Counted from the first letter of the stretch, positions 23,715-35,190 are shown. The stretch: 64,000 nt of DNA from Tachypleus tridentatus (GCF_004210375.1 NC_134837.1:154545310-154609309), one strand, 5' to 3'. A program made the numbers and translations. The notes: generated from the letters alone by a model not told the origin.

Positions 23715-23975
23715 TTGGTTTGTTTTGAATTTCGCGCAAAGCTACACGAGGGCTATCTGCGCTAGTCGTCCCTTATTTACCAGTGTAAGATTAGAGGAAA
23801 GGCAGCTAGTTATCCCCCCTGCCAACTCTTGGGCTACTCTTTTACAAAAGACAAGTTGATTGGCCGTCACATTATAATGCCCCCACCTGCTGAAACAGAC
23901 GAGCATGCTTTGGTGTGACCGGGTTTCGAACCTTCATATTACGAGTTGAGCGCCCTAACCACTTGGCCATGTCTA
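23715..23975 (-). repeat. SINE-A copy
   Basis: Minus-strand, nearly full-length copy (TTTGAATTTCGCGCAAAGCT at the left, CCACTTGGCCATG at the right). Confidence 0.88.
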
Positions 23976-24309
23976 TGAAATTATATCCAAGAGATATATA
24001 TATACATTGAAATGAATTAGGCTTGTGTGACGGATGTATATTTAAATAAACCCTTAAAAAAATAGATTCTGAAAATATTTTGCTGGTAGAGTTTTCAGAA
24101 GCTGATTGGCTTGTGGGGTGTATTAGATCTAGATTTATTGCATGGTAGAATAAACATTTTGTATTTCTTTGTAAAAATAATAATAACTGTTTCGTATTCT
24201 TCCAGATTTTCATCTTTTTTTCGTTGAAAACTTTTGCAAAAACCTATCACCCTTCACATTTTAAAATGAAAGATGTTACATATCCTATCATAAATATTCT
24301 TATTTCAGT

Positions 24310-24835
24310 TGCTTCTGAAGCCAAGAAGTCATTACAGTCCCTGTGAAACTAATTCATATTTCCAGTGAATTAAAACTGACTTGAATGTCTACGCTGGGGT
24401 CTTCAGTATCACATGAAGAAATGGACTTGGTGGAGAAACTTCATACGAATAACTCACCTCATCCAGATGTCTCTGGTGATTTTAACATTCAGTCCTATTT
24501 GTGGAAGAGTCGCAATATTCTTGTAGTTTACCCATTTCCTTAATAGATATAAATGATGCGCAAACACAAGATGTTCTTGATTTGTCTCCAAATGACTCTG
24601 TGGCTGATCTTACTGAAATCAAAAACCACAGGGTGACTCTAAATGTTGGTGGTGTCAAACATCAAGTGATGTGGAATACTTTGAAGCGCTTCCCTCAAAC
24701 CCGCTTAGGTCGTCTACGACTATGCGGAGATCCTGAGGAATTTGAAGAATACTGTGACAAGTATAATCCTGATGAAAACGAGTTTTTCTTTTATCACAGT
24801 CCTGCATCATTCACAATATAAGCCTATTCAGCGTA
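24310..24835 (+). pseudogene. Voltage-gated K+ channel T1-domain exon (Shab/Kv2-like), probably broken
   Basis: The reading 24501-24821 contains HRVTLNVGGVKHQVMWNTLK, then FPQTRLGRLRLC and DENEFFFYHSPASFT. This is the first half of the T1 tetramerisation domain, the cytoplasmic part that sets subunit assembly of voltage-gated K+ channels. The WxTLxRxPxTRLG pattern is closest to Kv2/Shab and its silent relatives. A plausible acceptor (TTATTTCAG) ends at 24309. The likely N-terminal coding part, starting ATG at 24385 (MSTLGSSVSHEEMD), is in a different frame and runs into a stop at 24541-24543, so a one-base shift near 24490-24500 is needed to join them. The T1 frame ends in TAA (24819-24821), just where ILNFYRTG would follow, and no membrane segments are found downstream. 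A dead exon is likely; an unusual splice form is the alternative. Confidence 0.6.
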
Positions 24836-25340
24836 AAACAAGTTAATTGTGAAATCCAAGCCATTGTTGTGAATATTCCATTGATCCATTTTTCTCTATC
24901 CCATCAAACAAAATGTCTTTCATCCTTACTAGATAATTCGATATAGAATGCACCTGCTAAAAGTACACGTTTCTAACTTTGGTCATCTCGTTGTGTGTGT
25001 TTCAATGTCCACTTAAAAAAACATTTCATCCTGTCACCTGTTGTCAGTGATAGTTTTGTAGTGGCTATACACCCATTTGGATTACTTCGTACTAAATGTG
25101 TATCTTACTGTTGTCAAAATTACCTTCATCCTTGTATTTCAGTGTGGATTAAACTATCAACAGTTCCACGAAAAGCTTGCTATTTCTCTGTGTCAACCAC
25201 ATTGTAATTATCCTGTAATAAACCGCCCTTCAGTTTCTGTTAAAGTTTGATCTCTAGTGTCTGCTGGTTCGTTATCAAGTGAAACTATCTTTCCTTCTAT
25301 TTTATAACACACTACAATTGTAATCTGCTTTTTTGTGAGA
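24836..25340. other. Spacer without recognisable gene
   Basis: AT-rich sequence after the T1 exon. I looked for the S1-S6 channel segments on the plus strand and saw none. Confidence 0.4.
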
Positions 25341-25343
25341 TTA

Positions 25344-25596
25344 TACAGGGTGTTAGGAAAGTCACTGTGCAGTTTTGAAAGCAGCGATAACAGCATTCAT
25401 TCAGTCTATTTCAAGCCATTAACTGATAGCGGTGTTTAGAAACAAAATAAGAAGGATCCAAACCTGTATTGATGCCAACGGGGGTCACTTTCAACATTTT
25501 TTCTAATTCTCATTCATATTTACCTCCTGTATTCTATATTGAAACATGTCTGTTAATAAATATACAAGTGCACAGTGACTTTCCGAACACCCTGTA
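25344..25596 (+). mobile_element. Mariner-type deletion derivative with 25-bp inverted termini
   Basis: The left end ACAGGGTGTTAGGAAAGTCA(CTGTGCA) and the right end (TGCACAG)TGACTTTCCGAACACCCTGT are inverted repeats within TA dinucleotides, as in mariner-like elements. The interior is not random: at about 25450-25508 the plus strand reads RRIQTCIDANGGHFQHFF and a stop, resembling the C-terminal end of mariner-superfamily transposases (…NGGHIEHL-stop). It is therefore an internally deleted element that kept the last codons of its transposase. Confidence 0.8.
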
Positions 25597-25695
25597 TTTC
25601 TAATAAATATTGTGCTGTGTGTTATCGTTGTTTCTGTTTTGTCTCGGATATTTCTATAAATCTCTAAATTTTATGTAAATTTGTAACTCCCGCGT

Positions 25696-25952
25696 GAGCC
25701 CAGCATGGCCAGGTGGTTAAGGCACTTGACTCATAATCTGAAAATAGTGGGTTCGAATCCCCATCACACCAAACATGCTCGCCCTTTCAGTTGTGGGGAC
25801 GTTATAATGTGACGGTCAATCCCACTATTCGTTGGTAAAAGAATAGCCCAAGAGTTGGCGGTGGGTGGTGATGACTAGCTGCCTTTTCTCTAGTCTTACA
25901 CTGCTAAATTAGGGATGGCTAGCGCAGATAGCCCTCTTATAGCTTTGCGCGT
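25696..25952 (+). repeat. SINE-A copy
   Basis: Full-length plus-strand copy (AGCCCAGCATGGCCAGGTGG at the left, AGCTTTGCGCG at the right). It lies tail-to-tail with the next copy. Confidence 0.92.
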
Positions 25953-25969
25953 GACTTGACAACGAACAC

Positions 25970-26230
25970 ATTTTTGGTTTGGTTTTTGGAATTTCGCACA
26001 AAGCTACTCGAGGGCTATCTGTGCTAGCCGTCCCTAATTTTGCAGTGTAAGACTAGAGGGAAGGCAGCTAGTCATCACCACCCACCGCCAACTCTTTTAC
26101 CAACGAATAGTGGGATTGATCGTCACATTATAACGCCCCCACGGCTGGGAGGGCGAGCATGTTTGGCGCGACGCGGGCGCGAACCCGCGACCCTCGGATT
26201 ACGAGTCGCACGCCTTACGCGCTAGGCCCT
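25970..26230 (-). repeat. SINE-A copy
   Basis: Full-length minus-strand copy, one of the best preserved (GCAGTGTAAGACTAGAGGGA, GCCCCCACGGCTGGGAGGGC). The spacer to the preceding copy is only about 20 bases, so the two form an inverted repeat with arms of about 250 bases. Confidence 0.92.
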
Positions 26231-26234
26231 CACA

Positions 26235-27190
26235 TTTTTGGCTATTTCTGTTTTCAGATTTCATCATTATTACGTATATTATATATAGATAGTATATAAA
26301 TATATTTAATACTTCCCATTTTGTGACGTTTATGAATTATAATGAAGGTTCTGGTAAAACGAAACAACGGTGTTATCGTTTAGACGAAATCTGTGAAAAA
26401 CAAAACAGTTTTGGTAACGTCGTACAGTGTTTTATAATTACATATTTGTTCATCTTCTTAGTAACCAGAATCTTCCATCAAATGAAGTCATCATCATGAA
26501 GGTGGATCCTACATTCTCGTCGACTTTGAAACTTCTTGTTTTGTTTATTTTACTTTAGATATGTGACAATTTGTCAAATGTAGTTTGTAGCTATATTGAA
26601 ACCAATGCTACAATTATGGACACGTCAAATAACAAGGAAAGACTAAATTCTCTAAAGAAATCAGATAAAAAGAATATTGTTGTTTTAAAATTACTCTTAT
26701 ACTTTTATGTAATAATTTAAATATTTTAAAATTCAAAGAATTATTTATTCTTAAAATTGTGTAATGTACGTACAATAAAGAAATCAAATTTTGATGTTTT
26801 TGTGAATATTTATCACTTTTTAACCACGTTAAATCCAAGTTAAACAGTGCTACAAGTTATATGTCTCGTCTTTCAAACATTGGAACGTATTATGTACACT
26901 TACAAACGTAATGACCGACAAGAGCCAGCTGAACTGTAGCGTGACCAAACGTTTTGTCTTTACTCCACTTATGAGTTAAAAGTTACCAAAATGAATAACA
27001 CATCTTGTCTAGTAGCCGTAATACGAGTAGACAACTTAGAGAGATAGTATGAGTTCAGTCGTAGTAAAGTGAGAAAGAACAATTAATTTCAGTATTTATT
27101 TTGTTGACCCAAACTCCGGAAGAACATGGTACTTACCAGAATTATACGAAAAGCGCTCTCTGAGAGTACTGCTAATCGCCTGTAAGTTAG
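26235..27190. other. Spacer without recognisable gene
   Basis: AT-rich sequence with nothing recognised. Confidence 0.4.
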
Positions 27191-27194
27191 TCAC

Positions 27195-27350
27195 TTCTTG
27201 GCCACTAGGTTATAAGAGAGAACACTTCTTAGCTACTACTTTACAAGACAGAACAATTTTTGGATACTAGGTTACAAGACAGAATACTTCTCGGCCATTA
27301 CGATACAAGACAGAACACTTTTTGGCCACTAGTTTACAAGACAGAAAATA
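27195..27350. repeat. Minisatellite, 31 bp unit, about 5 copies
   Basis: Unit 'ttacaagacagaacacttct' plus 'tggccactagg'. ACAAGACAGAA recurs at 27243, 27274, 27305 and 27336, a spacing of exactly 31. Followed by a short (GTG)n run at 27395-27410. Confidence 0.85.
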
Positions 27351-27589
27351 GAATGGATATATACTTCCGAGTCTCATACCAGAAAACTTTTAAAGTGGTG
27401 GTGGTGGTGGTAAAAGAGAACCTGGTATTCTTGTTTTATAATTTAATACATGATTTACCATGTATGGCCCACAAAAAGCTATGAGGTTGGTAAAAGAAAG
27501 TGTCTATTATGTACTTTTTGACAGTCAGTATTCTTTAGGATGACATATACAGTTGTTAACAACAGCAGGATGAAGTTAGAAAGAAGAGG

Positions 27590-27830
27590 TAAATTATTGG
27601 ATTTTGCGCAAAGCTACTTGAGAGTTATCTGCACTAAATGCCTCTAATTTAGAAATGATAAACTAGAGGAAAGACACTTACCGCCAACTCTTAGGCTTCT
27701 CTTTTATCAATGAATAGTGGAATTAAAAGGGTGAAAGGGCGAAATGTTTGATCATAGGGTTCGAACCCCTACCTGCATATTGTGAGTGGAGACTCCTAAC
27801 CATAACACCATGGCATGCTTAGAATAGTAA
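27590..27830 (-). repeat. SINE-A, degenerate
   Basis: Minus-strand tail ('tttgcgcaaagctacttgag'), body and B box (GGTTCGAACCC complement) are recognisable. Internal deletions. Confidence 0.7.
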
Positions 27831-30220
27831 GGAAGGATACTTTGCCTCCTCCAAGTTTCATTAAAGCATAGGAACAGTTGGCTTTAGCTGCATTCAACCT
27901 CTCTTAGATTGGTGAGAACAATCACTCTCATAGGTTGGATCATTGGTTATTATCCATTTAATGGATGGAACAAGTCAAAATGAACAAATCAACATCCAAA
28001 CAGTTTGGTCTGAGACATATAATTATGCCATATCTCTTGAGGGAGAAGTCTCATTAGAAATAACTTTATCAGCAAAAGGATTTTCAGGAGTTTACGAAAT
28101 ACTGAGATAAGGAAAAAACACACAGAATGTTGTACAGATATCGATGTCTAAACCCAAACAAAATAGTGAAATGTACAGCTGAAGACTAACTCGCTTCCAA
28201 TAATAACACAACCAATTTTCGTAATATCGTCCTTCCAGTAGCAGCATGATTGCAAATAAGAAGGCGTGATCCCTGACAGTTTAAACAAAAAGGTTCACAA
28301 TTACAGCTATCATAGTTATTATTTCCGTAGCAAACACAGGTTAAAGCAACGTAATATAAAGTATTCTAATAAATCACATTAATGGTAGATTATCTGAAGT
28401 GGGTTTTTAAAAACCTGACTTAATGTTTTCAGAATAATAGGAAGAAAACAGACTGAGAATAATGGTGCTGGTTGGTGTGCATCAGTTTATCTAACACCCT
28501 GGTCCTGTGGCTTGGACCATATTGGACCTAAAAAACGAGCTTTGATGTTTCAATAACAACAATGTCTATTGATGACAGTTTTTCAACACATTTAGGGAGT
28601 TCCCTTAAGTCCTATTGGATAAATAATGATATCATTTTACCCAATAAGGATTGAAGTTTTGTCCAACAAAGAAGAAGAATCTGAAACTGTGAAACAGATC
28701 GTAAACAAGACAGTATTCATAAAAATGAGATATAATTTGTTGCCGACTGACTAACCCACCATGGAGTCTTACAAGCTGACATGCTACACTGTCGTATTTA
28801 AAAAATGTAGCAACATTGGGATATAATGATCTCTATACGCAAACACAAATTCCAGACATAACGTCCTCAACATCCATTAAAGACATTTGACATTGACACT
28901 CAGTAGACCAACCAACTGATTTTTAGGAAATCACTTCATAACTTTCCGTCTGAACGAATTAAAGTTTTAAGTGGTGTGTTGCAGTGACCCAGTTATCATT
29001 CTACTATCAGGACCCTTTTAAGCTATATGTAACTAATAATTAACTCTAAATAGTTGGCTTACTACGCTATTTGAGCTCTACTGGTAATAATTATGTGAAG
29101 AGTGAATACAATTAAAATATTAGATATTTTTTTCTAATGACACTGATATAAGTGTGAGTGTTACCTCTAGAACAGTACAATACGAACATAGCTAGCATGA
29201 TATGGCCTCAGTCGATGTTTTGTTGTCCCAAACCCACTGCTTAGATGGAATAACTAAACGAAAATGCTAGAAGGCTTGAGGTGATTGTCCTTACAAATGC
29301 ACCCAAATTCAAATCATTTGACAAAAGTTTGTGGCAGCTTCTTTAGTCGTGAATAGGGAAGTGGTATCAATATATAACATGTTCAGTGAAGTAAGTATTA
29401 CACATCTCAGCCAATGATGTTAGATAGTATCCTGACAGATAACAAGTACAACATAATCTTGTTCATCGTGTCAGCTTTCAAAGACAAGACCTGTTGGACA
29501 GAGTTTCATAATCCAGACAAACTGAGATCCCAGACATGCATAAAATGTGAGGGAATAAGAAATAGTAGGAAAATCACTCTCAATCATGTCTCGACCAGCT
29601 AGATGTCCAGATACAAACATTTTAAGAGGCTGTATATACTAATATGAAACTAGAAAGTTCAAGCAGCAACCTGAGAATTTAGCTGATTTATGTGGTATAA
29701 CAGTTTGAAGTAACAATTAACAAAGATGCATTAATGGACTTATGTTATCGTAAGAACAAAATATAGTGATAGGTTTAAAACAAATATAAAATTAGTACAT
29801 TATAGAACGTATCTACTTTTGTTTGTATTTATTGTAAGAGTAACAAGCTGGACATTTAAATGCAACTATTCATTCTTTTTTACTCATCAGTGTGAATCAC
29901 CTGCACATTTCCAAATTATTTCCACTGTTGTATGTCCCATAAGCAGTATAACAGTATACATAGTTATAAAATTTATTATTATCACTTCATTGATAGGTTT
30001 TTAGCACATTTTTTCTCAACATCATAAATATGGAATTTGCAAGTCAAGTGCAGAAAAGAAAAAAACGTTCTCACTACATAAAACTACTTTAAAACATGAA
30101 TTGCAATATATTTCTTAATATCCTCTTTTTTTTTTCTTTGTTACAATCCACAGCCAAGAATTGACAAATCGTGAGATATATTTCAAATATGTATAATGTC
30201 TTTTTGACTTCTGCTGGTTT
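27831..30220. other. Long stretch with no recognised gene
   Basis: About 2.4 kb of moderately AT-rich sequence downstream of the ABHD14-like gene. Open frames are short and without motifs. It could be an unrecognised old transposon or ordinary intergenic DNA. Confidence 0.4.
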
Positions 30221-30224
30221 TGTT

Positions 30225-30419
30225 TCATTGAGTCTCAGCTGCCAGCTGGTTAGCATAATGATGGAAATTGTAAAGACGTTTATGCCAAAGCCCAGGGCTA
30301 GTTAGTTAAGCCGGATGGTTTCCTCTGGGGATCTCAACTCCTTGACGTCTGGGTAACAAGCATAACAGAGCAGAATTTTTCCCATGATCATACTCTCCAA
30401 ACACCACCAACGTAGGGGT
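30225..30419 (-). pseudogene. ABHD14: ABHD14-like exon 4 (Asp and His of the triad), premature TAA
   Basis: The acceptor is CATATTTCAG. The frame gives TPTLVVFGEYDHGKNSALL, VEIPRGNHPA, then TAA (30306-30308), then LTSPGLWHKRLYNFHHYANQ and a natural TGA at 30225-30227. The family has HPxYLxxPxxWHxxLxxFL here, so the stop replaces the Tyr (TAC or TAT to TAA). Confidence 0.85.
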
Positions 30420-30444
30420 CTGAAATATGATAAAACTATTGGTA

Positions 30445-30570
30445 ATTTTCTAGAAGACTTACAATAAACACTAGACGTGTGTGTGGAGAGAGGGGGAGAT
30501 AATCTTGATTTCTAGAAGACTAACAATAAACACTAGACGTGTTTGTAGAGAGAGGGGAGATAATCTTTAT
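30445..30570. repeat. Tandem duplication, about 61 bp unit, 2 copies
   Basis: 'tctagaagacttacaataaacactagacgtgt...gagagagg...gagataatctt' occurs twice in a row, in the last intron of the ABHD14-like gene. Confidence 0.85.
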
Positions 30571-30880
30571 TTCCATATCTTCTTTTACATGTTTATAAGA
30601 TGCTACATTCTACTTTCAGATAGACATGGTTTACATGAAGAAGAAATAGTAACATTTTGATGACAAATCTAAAATTTTATTATTTTTATTTATTACTAAG
30701 CTATAAAATATATTAAATAATAAGATACCTTCCTCTCATGGCTCAGCTGGAAGTCTCACAACTTAAAAGATAAAACGAAGTGAAATGTGCTTACCAGGTA
30801 TCTTACGTTTGAAAAGGTTTCTACCCCACACACTTTATCAGTTATACGTTTCTTTTGATGTTGACATTTAAATTGCTTAC

Positions 30881-31177
30881 CTTAAGACAACTTAAGTCAT
30901 GAGGGGGGAGTGAAAAGTGATCCTTTAGGCTTTCACATACACTGTCAAGGAACATTTCTTTTGATTGACCATTACCACAAGGTTGTCTTTCAAGAATGCT
31001 TGTAGCCCCGGGTGCAACTGGAACATATCCACCCATATCCGTTGAATGTTTTACCAGGTACGGAAAAGCAAAAGCTCCACTCATACTAGGACTGACCACC
31101 ACAGGACGTATCAAGTTCAAGGCTTTAACTACGTTGTTAATGAACTTCGCCCGGTCAGAGATTCATTGTTACAAAAC
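30881..31177 (-). pseudogene. ABHD14: ABHD14-like exon 3 (nucleophile Ser), frame-broken
   Basis: From acceptor ATAACAG|GTTTTG to donor CTTAAG|GTAAGC. Three successive frames are needed. The entry frame gives GF then hits a stop; the next gives NNESLT; the third gives RAKFINNVVKALNLIRPVVV and SPSMSGAFAFPYLV. The length of 297 is 2 short (modulo 3) for an exon entered at phase 1 and left at phase 0, which independently supports two missing bases between about 31150 and 31175. Confidence 0.82.
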
Positions 31178-31477
31178 CTGTTATAAAAATATTCAAACAT
31201 AAATGTACAATAAATAATATATATAAAAACAAAGATCGCGCCGCGTAGACTGCAGGTAAAAGGTCACCAGGATTAAACTTTTGCATAACACATTTATGCC
31301 GAAAATAAGAAATACAATTGTAGATTTGCACAATTGATAGATTATTAAACATGATCGTTTAAAAACGTTCAATTCCTAATAATAAAACATGCTAATTAAT
31401 TACATACTTAACATGATAGCCAATTTCACTACACAAGAGATACACAACTGTGTTTGAAACTCTATTCACAACTGGTC

Positions 31478-31730
31478 AGGGCCCAAAATGGCCAGGTGGT
31501 TGAGGCACTTGACTCGCATCTGAGGGTCAGGAGTTTAAATCCCCGTCACACCTAACATGCTCGCCCATTCAGCTGTAAATCCAATATTTATTGGTAAAGG
31601 AGTAGACCAAGAGTTGGCGGTGGGTGATGTTAACTATCTACATTTCTTCTAGTCTTACACTGCTAAATTAGGGACGGCTAGCGCAGATAGCCTTTGTGTA
31701 GCTTTGTGTGAAATTTAAAAAACAAACAAA
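31478..31730 (+). repeat. SINE-A copy
   Basis: Plus-strand copy with an internal deletion in the body (GGGCCCAAAATGGCCAGGTGG at the left, GTGAAATTTAAAAAACAAAC at the right). In ABHD14 intron 2. Confidence 0.87.
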
Positions 31731-31784
31731 GAATTTAATTTATGATAAAGGTCTTGACTACCTATCTCTTCATTCAGTGATGAA

Positions 31785-32500
31785 CTGACACCTATATCCA
31801 AATATTGTAATGTTAAATTAGCAATGAACTGTAGTCTATATCAAAATATTGTAATGTTAAGTTAGCAATGAACTGGAGTCTATATCAAAATATTGTAATG
31901 TTAAGTAAGCAATGAACTGGAGTCTATATCAAAATATTGTAATGTTAAGTTAGTATTGTTTGTTTTGAAGTTAGGCACAAAGCAACACAAGGGACAATCT
32001 GTGCTCTGTTCTGCCACGAGTATCGAAACTCAGATTCTAGCTTTATAAGTCTGCAGGTGTACCGCTGTGTCATTGGGGAGAGCATCGTGTTAGTAATGAA
32101 CTGATGCTTACCTCTAAATGTTGTAATGTTAAGTTAGTAATGAACTGCCGCCTCCCTCTAACTGTTGTAATGTTAAGTTAGTAATGAACTGATGCTTACC
32201 TCTAAATGTTGTAATGTTAAGTTAGTAATGAACTGATGCCTACCTCTAAATGTTGTAATGTTAAGTTAGTAATGAACTGATGCTTACCTCTAAATGTTGT
32301 AATGTTAAGTTAATAATGAACTGATGCCTACCTCTAAATGTTGTAATGTTAAGTTAGTAATGAACTTTCGCCTACCTCTAAATGTTGTAATGTTAAGTTA
32401 GTAATGAACTGACACCTACCTCTAAGTGTTGTAATGTTAAGTTAGTAATGAACTGACACCTACCTCTAAGTGTTGTAATGTTAAGTTAGTAATGAACAGA
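31785..32500. repeat. Minisatellite, 44 bp unit, about 13 copies, split by a SINE-C
   Basis: Unit core 'tgttgtaatgttaagttagt' plus 'aatgaactgatgcctacctctaaa'. TTGTAATGTT recurs at 32121, 32165 and 32209, spacing 44. The first four units (31800-31950) form a diverged subset with 'gagtctatatcaaaatat'. The array stops within 10 bases of the donor of ABHD14 exon 2. Confidence 0.92.
31952..32092 (-). repeat. SINE-C copy inside the minisatellite
   Basis: Minus-strand copy: tail complement 'ggcacaaagcaacacaaggg', GAGTATCGAAACTCAGATTC, then 'aagtctgcaggtgtaccgct'. It splits the 44-bp array into two unit types. Confidence 0.75.
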
Positions 32501-32508
32501 AAGCCCAC

Positions 32509-32677
32509 CAGGTACATCTATTGCCACAGTCAGGTAGCCCATTGCAGCCAGCACTTGTATTGTGCCCAGGTCCAGCCAGGTTTTGGAAGAAAATGCTGAT
32601 CCGTGCAGAAGAAGGATGGAGATGTGGAAATTGGAAGTGTCCTTAGGTAAAGCTTCACGGTAGAAAACTTTCTCATT
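32509..32677 (-). pseudogene. ABHD14: ABHD14-like exon 2 (hydrolase strand and oxyanion region)
   Basis: 56 codons plus 1 base. Motifs: VFYREALP, ISILLLHGSAFSSKTWLDLG (the HG oxyanion loop and the S/T-W-x-x-L-G block) and GYLTVAIDVPG. Acceptor AACCAG|AATGAG and donor CCTG|GTGGGC. Undamaged. Confidence 0.88.
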
Positions 32678-33254
32678 CTGGTTACAGTTATGAAAAAAAC
32701 ATGATTACAAAAAATAAAACAATATTGGAATATTAACCACAAACACGTTTCGTTTTTTCTTTTTTAGAAAATCGTAACAAAACGTCAAATTGATATGATT
32801 ACCAACTACTGTTTCCTTTCAAATATAAATATTATATATATATTACACACTATGTATATATTATATACTGTGGTTTATAATTTCTAACAATATTTTAGTG
32901 GTCCTAACAAATGTAAAACTTGAGGCAAAATGTTACTTCTAAAAACATTTTCAGGTTCAACTTGAACCTGAAATAAAAATAACTGTGTGAATAATGTATT
33001 AATTTATACACATTGACAAGTAGTTTCTAAGTAACAACAGGTCTATACAAATTGACAAGTAAAGTTGTAATTTCTAAGTAACAAAAGAAATTCATATCTC
33101 ACGAAAATTTATTACACGTACCTATCCACACAGTAATAAATGATGAGTCTACATAATATATTCATACACAAAATACAATACTCACTTAGAATCTCAGGTT
33201 TAATTCAGTTTTCAATTCACACAATAAAAATAAATAAATGTTATGTTTCAAATT

Positions 33255-33392
33255 GTTTTATTAAAGAGTTTATTTGTTTGAAGTGAAGACCAAAGTTCAA
33301 TAAGATGTCTGTGTTCTGTTCATTACGGGTGTTGAAACCTGGTTTCTGATGTTGTGAGTCCGCAGAGGTACCTCTGTGTCACCGAGTCATAA
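33255..33392 (-). repeat. SINE-C copy
   Basis: Minus-strand, diverged: GGGTGTTGAAACCTGGTTTC, then 'gagtccgcagaggtacctct'. Confidence 0.65.
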
Positions 33393-33479
33393 AAAAGTAC
33401 AAAATGTAAAGATTTTATTTTGACTTGCTAATGAGCGTATGTTACCAAGCACAAGCTATAACATTATACAGTATCAGAT

Positions 33480-33715
33480 CTACATCCACTTACCACAAAT
33501 AGTGCATTTGGAATAATAGGATCTACATTCCACTTACCAGAAATATTTCATTTGGGGCAACAGCATCTACATTCCATTTACCAGAAATATTCCATTTGGG
33601 GCAACAGCACCTACGTCCACTTAGCAGAAACATTCCATTAGGAACAACAGCCTATACAACCATTTACTTCAAATACTTCATATGGAACAACAATCTACAT
33701 CCACTTACTACTTGG
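33480..33715. repeat. Minisatellite, 43-44 bp unit, about 5.5 copies
   Basis: Unit 'ctacattccacttaccagaa' plus 'atattccatttggggcaacagcat'. Unit starts near 33480, 33523, 33567, 33611, 33652 and 33695. Diverged copies. Confidence 0.85.
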
Positions 33716-33839
33716 TGGATTTGGAATATGAACATAATATAATTCTTCCTAATAATTCAGACATGTTGTAAAGTTATAAATAAATATAGAAATTGATGGT
33801 TATTTAGATTTAACATAAAACCATTATAATATATTGTGT

Positions 33840-35190
33840 GTGTATTGGCACTCTTGTTTTTAAAAGAAATGTTAACCTCTCGACGTGGATTCCTTTACAT
33901 GATGAGGAGACCTTGTAGGACCTTGAAGGAAGAGGATTCAATTGGTTGAGAGGCGTGGAGGCACTGAAACACACCACTTTGGCCGTAAAGTCCTGTAGCT
34001 GGGTGAACTTGTGATGCTTTCCCCTAAAGTCAATCATGTGATCCTGTTGGGCAGAGGTAAACTGAGTACTGGTGTTGAACGTTCTCAACGGGTATTATGG
34101 GCAGTATGTCTGATGCTAGTGTTTGGGTATGACACTCACAAAACTATGGCATAGCTACACTGTCCTAGTTGGGTAGTGTAGCGCGTCCTCTTGTTGGACT
34201 CCATGGAGGGTGGGGTCAATGGCTAATGAATCAATCTGTATTCCTTATGGATAATAAAAATAATGAACATCAAAATAAAATAAAATTCATTAGAAAACGA
34301 TCAATCATAAGGACAAATGGCTCCCTTTTTCATTCAGGAGTAATCAAAGGGGCTGATTAGATCTTCTGAGTTTGTCAAAAAGCTACAATATGAGGAGATC
34401 TCAGTTGAAATATCTTAAACACAAGATAGCACACTTCTCATGAAATCGAAGTCCATTGGGAAAATATCCCTTTCAAGGTTACTCCCATGCTAATCTGAAT
34501 TCCTCAAGAGGAGTGATCATGAAGAAAGATTTACTTAACATCCCTGAATCGGAGATCCTCGCTTGTTTCTCCAGCCAAGGTGTTTCGGCTGTTCGGCCTG
34601 TCTCCATTTGTAAAAATGGAACAACTTGGATTACAAACGTTCTGATGTTGCCATTTAAATTGTTATGTCTGCCTGCCACTATCAAAGCAAATTATCTGTC
34701 ACATGTTTCCAATGCTAAAGGTTCGGAGATTCTGAGAAATCTTGTTGTAATTCTTTGACACCTGCTCGTTCTTGAGGCTAAATCAACAACAGCTGTGAAT
34801 GTCAATCGGACATACATTGTTCTAACGGTAATGGTTCACACCCTCCATGTTTTCGTCCTTGCTCTGAATTAGCAAAGGAAAAAGAGGTGTATTTTTTGAA
34901 GACCATAAACAACATTTCTTATCCAGAAACACATAAACTGTTGTTTCCTCTTCCACCTCTGATGTATGCTGCTGTACTCCACTCTACTGGTACAGCGGAG
35001 ATACAGACAAATCTGTCTGATTCTCTTATAAAGACTTTCTCTCATCATGTAAAGAGTCTTCTGCCCTCCAAGGATACACATATTAATAAATCTACGTCTT
35101 CTCCTATCTCTTTTGCAGCTTGGACCTCTCTCCATCGGTCTCCCCGAAGTGCAGGCCAGTTATGTGATGACGCACTCATTCATTGAAAAT
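33840..35190 (+). pseudogene. Non-LTR retrotransposon, 5' region and ORF1 (gag-like) remnant
   Basis: Plus strand. After a probable 5' untranslated region, broken frames give DLLNIPESEILACFSSQGVS, then ICKNGTTWITNVLMLPFKLL and CLPATIKANYLSH (34520-34700). These match the RNA-binding segment of jockey/I-type ORF1 proteins. A zinc-knuckle-like stretch follows (CQSDIHCSNGNGSHPPCF, about 34790-34850, in another frame), then KEVYFLKTINNISYPETHKL (34880-34950). Stops and shifts interrupt it and no reverse transcriptase is visible downstream. It sits in ABHD14 intron 1, antisense to the gene. Confidence 0.7.

Noticed and set aside
26040-26225. 61-codon plus-strand open frame rich in Pro/Arg
   Set aside because: It lies wholly inside a minus-strand SINE-A copy and is a by-product of its GC-richer body.
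32530-32742. 70-codon minus-strand frame across ABHD14 exon 2
   Set aside because: Wrong frame; the real coding frame is the one giving VFYREALP and LLLHG.
33810-34088. 92-codon minus-strand frame
   Set aside because: Antisense to the probable 5' region of the non-LTR element; no protein motif.
34869-35135. Arg-rich minus-strand frame
   Set aside because: Antisense shadow of the non-LTR ORF1 remnant.
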